Assembly: GCA_037039685.1 (NCBI GenBank)
Contig: JAWNGF010000004.1
Span: 4,960,001 to 5,024,000, forward strand
DNA length: 64,000 bases
DNA from: Ceratobasidium sp. AG-K
Lineage: Eukaryota > Basidiomycota > Agaricomycetes > Cantharellales > Ceratobasidiaceae
Direction: 5' to 3'
Positions 57,481-64,000 of the stretch are shown in pieces. The translations under genes and the position numbers were made by a program. Positions within the stretch are counted from its first letter, which is position 1. Each line of letters opens with the position of its first letter. The notes below the pieces were generated by a model that was not told the DNA's origin, searched no databases, and saw only the letters and a list, made by a program, of their open reading frames with translations.

Positions 57481-60459
57481 AATGCACGTACCCTTCAACA
57501 GGATGGTGGTACTCGTCCCAACCCTCCCGAATTGATTCAGCGGGGACGTCCGCGCACCTTTCGGTTGTTCACTTTGAGGAGTGAAATTCCATATCATGAA
57601 CCCACTCACGAGTGGCACTCTTCTGTTGTGTCTAAAACACCAGTATCGATGTATCTTTTTTTCCGGGGTCTCCTGGCAGTGGGGCGTTAGCTCAGCACAA
57701 TTGACCAAAGGGAAATACCTTCGTACGCGTGTGTATCGTCATACCGGATTGTTTGGCCGGAAAACCCCTCCCATAGGCGTGGGTTGACAGCCATGAATAA
57801 GAACAGGGTGCCTCCCAGCGAAACAGCCGACTGAAGATTCGAGAGGTGTATGCTGTTCTGCGACCGGCCAGGAATTCAGATGATGGAAATGCGGGGTAGA
57901 TTCTGAACGGGGGACCAGTTGGCATGCCCGGTCCAAATTGGACATATGTTGGGCTGCCGGACGGTTTTTGACAAACAACTAGGGTTTGACTAACCCTTTA
58001 AAGGTTACAAAGGTCCACTTATGACGTAGGGGATTGGGTGGATGTACTGATTCAGTTCCCGCTGTGAACTTGGCGTCAGCTTTCTATAAACCATATGGCT
58101 ACTCGTATGCTTACATGTCAAGCGATACGCACAAATTAACGATGGTATCCTCTTGCCGTAGCTATGCGATTTTATAGTTCGAATATGGCCTCGAATGTAG
58201 CTTGAGAGTCCGAGGGATAAATGGCTTGGCTAACACACAACAAACCGCGAAGGCTGTCCGAGCCCAGTCCCACCATCAAATGAGCACTTACTTTTTGTAG
58301 CCCGGGTCACAGTTCAACCCCATCCGCTGAAATAGCTCATGGATAATCGCGAGGACGTCGAACTATCCAACCGACTCACTAGAATCGATAGAACGAATCG
58401 TAGCAGTTGGTCGCAGCGCCATAGCTCATGCCAGTTGCCTCCATTGTGTAATAGATTCGGTGAAAGTGCGAATTGTTGTCCCGATTAGTGTGTTATTGTT
58501 TTCACTAGAGGACATGGTTGTAAGACAATACCACCAAAGAACAAGTACCGAGGTGCATACCAAGCGGAGAAGCGCCCTGGGCACTAACCAGGGCACCAAC
58601 AGACTTGAATCCTCTGGTAAAGTGAATATACGTTCAAATTGATATTAAGCAACCGTTCCAGCGGGGAGGACCGGCATTTTGTTGGTTTCGCACTCTACCA
58701 CCCATAAAGAGCTAAAGATATTTAGATAATGTTCAAATCACCATAGGATAACAGGCTCACTCACATCATCGAAAGTAGCTGCTATTGTCGGTGGCCACGC
58801 GGTAGAGATCACACCACTCTGGACTCAGTGCGGTAGCGTCTCTCTGGAGACAATCCACGGAGACAAAATTCGAGAAATCACGAGCGGTACATCTATGAGT
58901 AGGAGTACGATGGTGTCGGAACTCGCAGGAGCAATAACGTGGGCGATGTCGACCAATCGGGGGTGGGAGACACACACACGATGTCGTTTGTGGCAACATG
59001 TCATTGGGTTAACCATGCTGGCCAGCTCCAATAGATCGTGAAGGAGGTGTGGGGGCTAAATCTAGGGCTGTAATTTGTCAGTGTGGATGGACACAAGAAA
59101 AAACAACTCGTCGCTCCAGTCTTCCGGTGGTGGGCCGTTGGCCCATGGCCTAGATTACGTACCCTTAGCGAAGTATAACCAGTATTGTACAATACTCTGG
59201 TTAGTGCTAAAGAGACGGGTATACTTTCTTGTGTACACTGAGCATTGTGATCAACCCACAATGTGGGGGTGGCTTAGCGCATCCGGGCACGTATGGCGCC
59301 ATCCTGATCCTCGGCAAAAACGAAATTCTCGTTTTCCCCTCGTGATGTCGGGGACTATCTCGGCAGGCTAGCGCATCGCTCAGCGCTGCAATCCTCGTCC
59401 CCGTAATTTGCCCCCCATCGAGCTCGACACTTTGTCATCACGAGATCACGAGCCGAACGAGATTTCGATTTTTGGTAGAGATTGCCATCAACACTGTATG
59501 AATGACAATCACCGAACCAAAACGTTGAAGCATTGTAGAATATATTCAAAGCCTCTAGCAAGGCACGTCTGCTTACATGAGTACTTGTTTACTGAGTATC
59601 TACAATATCACCTGCGTCCCGCTGACAGTCAGGCGCTCAGCCCCCCATCAATTCACCCGTCCTACATGAAGCCTCAGATCTAAATCAGGTCGCCTCTCAA
59701 ACTGAGGTGCTACGGTGAAGGGCCTCTACGTGGTGCACCGAGAGCCTTGACTTGGCTAACCAGTCAGCTAGCGTGAAGTATATCAGACCTATGGACAATG
59801 AAACAAGTTCAGATACCGCTAGCGCTCTCACCTGTTCACTCGTGCCCACATCACGCCAGCCCTAGGGCCATACAAAATCTAGCGTCAATGGAAATATCAC
59901 AGTGCGCTGGCTAAAGGAACTGTATTCCGTGTTAGATAGGGAGGTAAAATGGGTCACTCGCGTTAGCATAGGTTCCTCCATGTTCTCACCTCCCTACTAG
60001 CAAGCCATCCTTTAAAATCTGCGAATACCTAAAATAATGCGGTCGTGGATTGTATTCCAATTCCTCACCCGAAACTTGCAGGGCAGCGGGAGCTTGGTAT
60101 GCGGCCTGTGCTGACCCATCGACTCGTACCGCTTCGTTGGCCCTTGCACAACAGGGAAACCGAACGACCACATTGCGGCGGCCCACTTGACATATCTGTT
60201 AGCTTCCTACCTTGGAGCTCCATCAGTGCCATACCACAAGCCGCATTCTCTCAAAAACAAAGCCGAGACATCTTACCGATAGACCAATTGAGATAAACCC
60301 ACCAAGCGCCGGTGGGTATATCCTGAATTCAGGTATCGTGAACGGCTTGTTGACCCTCGAGCATCATACGAACCTAAATAATGAAGAACGACGAGGATAA
60401 AAAATAAAAATGACGTAAGTAAAGCGCCAGCTTACCCGACAAATTGCAAACGGGCCGCT
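57481..60459. other. No recognised gene
   Basis: Short overlapping frames only. A minus-strand His/Pro/Ser-rich stretch at 57978-57739 may belong to the exon cluster at 57.1 kb, and 58999-58766 (FSNFVSVDCLQRD) reads as a possible exon. A small hairpin (ACCCACC/GGTGGGT) lies at about 60298-60317. Nothing further is supported. Confidence 0.25.
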
Positions 60460-61260
60460 AAAACTCCCAGGGTTGAGCCCATGAGGTACCACTGGCAGGC
60501 CGACCCTCGTTTTTACCTAAATATTCGGCGTGAGTCCAATACTCCTCTTTCGGGTGTAGCATGGATGAGAAGTGGATACCAGGTGATGGAATTACTGCCT
60601 CTCTATCTCTCCAAAATGCAGGTATTACACCTTGGGGGCTCGCAGGCGCCACGAAGAATAGGAACCCTCTCTTCCTGTGCATCTTAGCTCATTTTTACTA
60701 GCAGGATGTTGAGAAACTACTGTCACGTGATACCCGAACTTATCCGCAGATGGTCCATACTACTCCCTACTCCTCTTGTAGTGGTGTATCTGTCGGAATC
60801 GTCAACTTTACAGGTTTCGAGTGATCAGCGGTCCCGATATGAATATTACCAGCTATCAAAGGGTTGGCTACCCACCAAGAATGAATACTTAGGTGCTAGA
60901 TAACTATCAATGCACCCTTCCATGGGATGATGATGCTCCTCTCACTAGCCAGGCGGAGCGGTAATACATACATCTGCACCTAAAACAGTTTGATAGAATA
61001 GCTGTTATACTACTACCGAGCGTCACCTGATACAACTCACCAATATTGTCGCTTCGTCGCTTGATGTACCCCTGGATCGATTGGACGTTTCTTGTACGGA
61101 CCAACAGCTAGTTGATAAGCCACAGGTAATGGGTCACTATACCAAATACTGGCCGACACATTCGTATCATCATAGCGATATGTTTGGCTCTGCTGCCCCT
61201 CCCAACGTCGGGGTTGTGTGAATCGGGACCAATTTTTCCTAGTTGACAATGTCACGGTCA
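60460..61260 (-). other. Exon cluster of the unidentified WW-like family
   Basis: Order on the minus strand: PRRWEGQQSQTYRYDDTNV (about 61210-61155), GPYKKRPIDPGVHQATKRQYW (about 61105-61040), and PKEEYWTHAEYLG (about 60560-60525). The first is homologous to NPRLWEGLQSRINRYDDTN at 23.8 kb and the last to the EYW exons at 51.3-51.6 kb. The combination ties these clusters into one family. Gene limits were not resolved and it may be degenerate. Confidence 0.3.
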
Positions 61261-61815
61261 GCTAGACCCAGCGGCGGTATCGGCATGCTTCCGGCAGTCT
61301 CATAGGGGTGCTTCCCCCTAGGAGGGACGGATACACAGACGCCGCCTTCTTTAGTGGATCAAGGTAGGCGAGGGCACGCACCAACAAATGGAGGCGGGAA
61401 CAACTAAAGGCGACCCCCGCTGGGCAAGCCACCATTGTATCCGAGAAAATTCTGCTGGACGTGCACGAGCTGAGAGCGTGAGAATCGAGAAAAAGGTCAA
61501 TGTGCGGCGAGCCACTGAGCCCGCAAGTGCTGGGTACTTACCTCAGGCGGGCCATGCTGCTTATGGATAATCTATCGGCGCTCTACATGTAGCAACTGTT
61601 ACTGTATGGATGATTCATCCGCGCTCTGGCAAATATGTCAGTATCGTTCGACCCTGGAAGCGGCCATCTCCGGTGAAGCGTTACTCGGTTCCAGTGTCTA
61701 TTTTTTTCATTTCATCGCCGCTGAAATATGGCCATGGTTATGTACCGTGTAGAGCTCGCGTGCGCATATAAGGGGCAAACCCCCGGTGACAGAGAGAACA
61801 TTCAGGACTAATGCA

Positions 61816-61945
61816 GCTCTGCCTGGACCAACTTTTCTCGGGACCCTCACCGCCGATCGTCCGAGAGGTGAATGTGAGTAGCATACAAGTTGATCCTTCT
61901 GAAAGGGTTGGCCCGCTTATCCTCGTTCTGATTAATTTCGAGGCA
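61816..61945 (+). repeat. Dispersed repeat, copy 2
   Basis: Near-identical to 54147-54275. It begins about 100 bp beyond the stop codon of the PDAT gene, so it may lie in that gene's 3' untranslated region or in an intergenic element. Confidence 0.6.
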
Positions 61946-62046
61946 AACTCCGCAAATGTCATTGCCCAAGTAACTGGATATCCGCAACGGGCCTCTCAGT
62001 CGTCTACATACTACTCTCGTGGCAACGAACTTACTACCCATCTACT

Positions 62047-64000
62047 TCACTCGTCCCACCGAATCTTCTTTGCATACTCGCGAATCCTTGAAACAAACCG
62101 CTCTTCTACCTCTTCGCCTCTTCCGGCCGCAACTCGAAGTACTGCCTTATTTAATGCCTCTGAACCCAAGATATCAATATGGTCCGAGGTAGTTTGCCCG
62201 CCGCGAGGATCATAAGGTTCGGGTTTGTGTGCCATCTGTAAGTATTATATAGGAAACAGAAGATAATTAGCATTGCCCGACCGAGTCAAATCAGTGAACT
62301 CGCCTCTTGGGTTATCACTTTCACTCCATAAGGGTTCCACCTGCTGCCAGGCTTCCAGCCTTCTACGCACATGGCACCAAGGGACAAGAGCGCCACCGTG
62401 CCATCTCCCTCGCCTTCCAACGGCAATATGATCCAGGTCAGGTATGTACTATGCACGGATGGATTATAACCCACCGATTTTAACTCCGCTTTTTACCTAG
62501 GCGACGAAGCCATAATTAGCTTATCACATCGCACGAAAAACAAAACAAAAAACGAAGGGAGATGCAGAAGTATTATACATCTAACTTTGGGAGGGGGGGG
62601 GGGCGGGCAACGCAGGGACAAGCTTTACAAAATGCAACATACTTTGGGTACTCCCGTGTCATTATGCACAGCAACGTCGATGAAGTTCCTCCTTGAGAGT
62701 GGCAAATCAAGAGGTGCTCTCTGGGTCATGCAAGTGGTATTACTCCCGTCCAAATCAGCGGCGCACTCGTCCCCAGGAGTAGAAGTTCCCGGGCTCTCGT
62801 GCTCAAATTCCGTGGCGGCATACCAGTAGGAGCGCTACCCAAGGGTCGCGTGAGCAGACTCGACATCAATCCCAATTGCAGGTGCTAACCTCCGTATCCT
62901 TACCATGACCGTATAGACAGTATATACGCATGCTCTTTAGATAGTAGCAATTTCAGCCCGCTATCCATTTTCTAACAGCCAACCGAACTTACTGGAGCGT
63001 TGGGCAGCTTGACCTCCAATGGGTTTGAGAACTTGGTATGATCATCGTCGTTCTTAGCTAGTTGTTCAGGGTCCCTCTCAATACCATATGAATAGTTCCT
63101 CGCCATCATTTTCTGTCCCAGTCTACCATTAGACTCCAGACCCAATATTCGACTTGCCACTCACCTGCCATTTCTCCTCTACATTCCCGAGGAGCCAGTT
63201 CCCCGCTTGTGCAGCGCTCATGTTCCCGGGAATGTCAGATCCACTTTGCACATGTGCCGCAGGCGGGGAAGCGCGAAAGTTGAAGAAGCGCGCGTGAGAG
63301 TCCTCGGGGGCAATGTCATCGGGGTCGTCTGGCGCGCCATAAGGACCGGCATGCTGGGACTCGGCGTGAGTCAAGTTTGAAGTGGGTGTTGGACCACCAT
63401 CGGTATTGAAGGGCGAAGGTGTACCCCAAACCGCGTCTCCCCCCTAATCATCCAGTTAAAGAGCGGGGAGAAGGTCGGCAAAAAGACCTACCTTGATCCA
63501 CATACTCGCGCTTCCTGCCCAGCTACGGAATAACCTGGCACGCTCTTTGCGAGAGAAAAACTGCACGAGTTTGCGTTAGCGATAACGAAATACCTCATCC
63601 TTGATTGAGCGAACCTTTTCAAGTACTGATAAAATAGGACTAATCAGTCATTGTGGCAAACAAAATGGGAATGCTTACCATATGCTCCTGCAGGGTTGAT
63701 CTCCACTGTATCTCTCATCTCGCCAGATACAAATGCGGCCATTGCCTTGGGCTATGTATTTGGATCAGAGATCGACGATCATATCTCGACGAGGTTATCT
63801 AGCGCTTACAACACCCTGTATTCAATATGGGAGTTCTTGATCTTGCATCGACAATAGGCACGGAACAGATGACGCACCAGCAAGGTCCCAGCGACATTAA
63901 CGAACGCTTCAATATGGTCCTGTACGAAGATGAATTGACATATGCTCGGTCGAGCGCTGTACTTACCTCCACCCAGTTTGGTCCGCCGTTCCCGTAGCTT
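62047..64000 (-). CDS. LRO1: Phospholipid:diacylglycerol acyltransferase (PDAT, LCAT family), 5' end beyond the window
   Basis: Transfers an acyl group from phospholipid to diacylglycerol to make triacylglycerol at the ER. Exons by eye: 64000-63967 (GNGGPNWVE), 63919-63878 (DHIEAFVNVAGTLL), 63751-63679 (SGEMRDTVEINPAGAY), microexon 63625-63615 (VLEK), 63560-63492 (FFSRKERARLFRSWAG), 63443-63165 (GGDAVWG ... NWLLGNVEEKWQ), 63113-62993 (NYSYGIERDPEQL ... NPLEVKLPNAP), 62934-62890 (IYCLYGHGKDTE), 62834-62643 (RSYWYA), about 62430-62304 (GEGDGTVALLSLG, GWKPGSRWNP), 62235-62047 (DPRGGQTTSDHIDILG). The catalytic Asp (GDGTV) and His (DHIDILG) of the Ser-Asp-His triad are present; the nucleophile Ser and the N-terminal membrane anchor lie beyond the edge. 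The intron before the last exon has a GC donor. No lesion seen. The fragment at 27.4-28.6 kb is a dead relative. Confidence 0.92.

Noticed and set aside
1..64000. CRISPR arrays, bacterial operons or phage genes
   Set aside because: No regularly spaced repeats; introns, LTR chromoviruses and PDAT show a eukaryotic (fungal) genome.

Overview
The window looks like nuclear DNA of a filamentous basidiomycete, probably an Agaricomycete. Its genes carry many introns of about 46-57 bp, the cysteine-peptidase (C14, caspase/metacaspase-like) genes are of a type expanded in Agaricomycetes, and it holds Tf1/sushi-like Ty3/gypsy chromoviruses. A Rhizoctonia-like genome is a guess only. Nearly all host genes that can be recognised lie on the minus strand.

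Layout. (1) 1-23 kb: an array of caspase-like genes: a divergent copy (about 1.2-3.1 kb), a very divergent one (about 5.8-6.6 kb), and three well-preserved multi-exon copies at 7342-9580, 13178-15438 and 20910-22995. Splicing worked out by hand gives unbroken proteins of 606 and 608 aa for the first two and an unbroken catalytic and C-terminal part for the third. (2) 15.9-20.5 kb: no recognised gene; this is one arm of a large segmental duplication. (3) 23-27 kb: weak exon clusters only. (4) 27.4-28.9 kb: a decayed fragment of a phospholipid:diacylglycerol acyltransferase (PDAT/LRO1) gene joined to a decayed fragment of the N-terminal exon of the 13-15 kb caspase-like gene. (5) 29.3-34.0 and 48.5-51.07 kb: the second arm of the duplication. 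It has lost almost all CpG and contains a caspase-like pseudogene. (6) 34001-48488: an old Ty3/gypsy element (467-bp LTRs, 5-bp target duplication ATAGT) split by a young relative in opposite orientation at 38447-45677 (457-bp LTRs, target duplication AGGCA). Both have gag, pol with a C-terminal chromodomain, and a third ORF of 254 codons overlapping the end of pol. (7) 54.9-57 kb: another well-preserved caspase-like gene. (8) 57-61.3 kb: weak exon clusters. (9) 62047-64000: the 3' two thirds or so of a real PDAT (LRO1) gene, running off the right edge.

How the parts fit. The caspase-like genes share one architecture: a disordered Ser/Pro-rich N-terminus, a p20-like domain with catalytic His and Cys motifs, a long variable linker, a p10-like segment, and a conserved C-terminal tail ending near AELWVSQ. 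They look like tandem or segmental duplicates whose catalytic motifs vary. Several are preceded, on the same strand, by exons of a second unidentified family with aromatic WW-like motifs. The PDAT gene would make triacylglycerol from phospholipid and diacylglycerol in the ER. The retroelements appear to self-prime reverse transcription and to use a -1 frameshift between gag and pol; their third ORF is the least explained conserved coding unit in the window.
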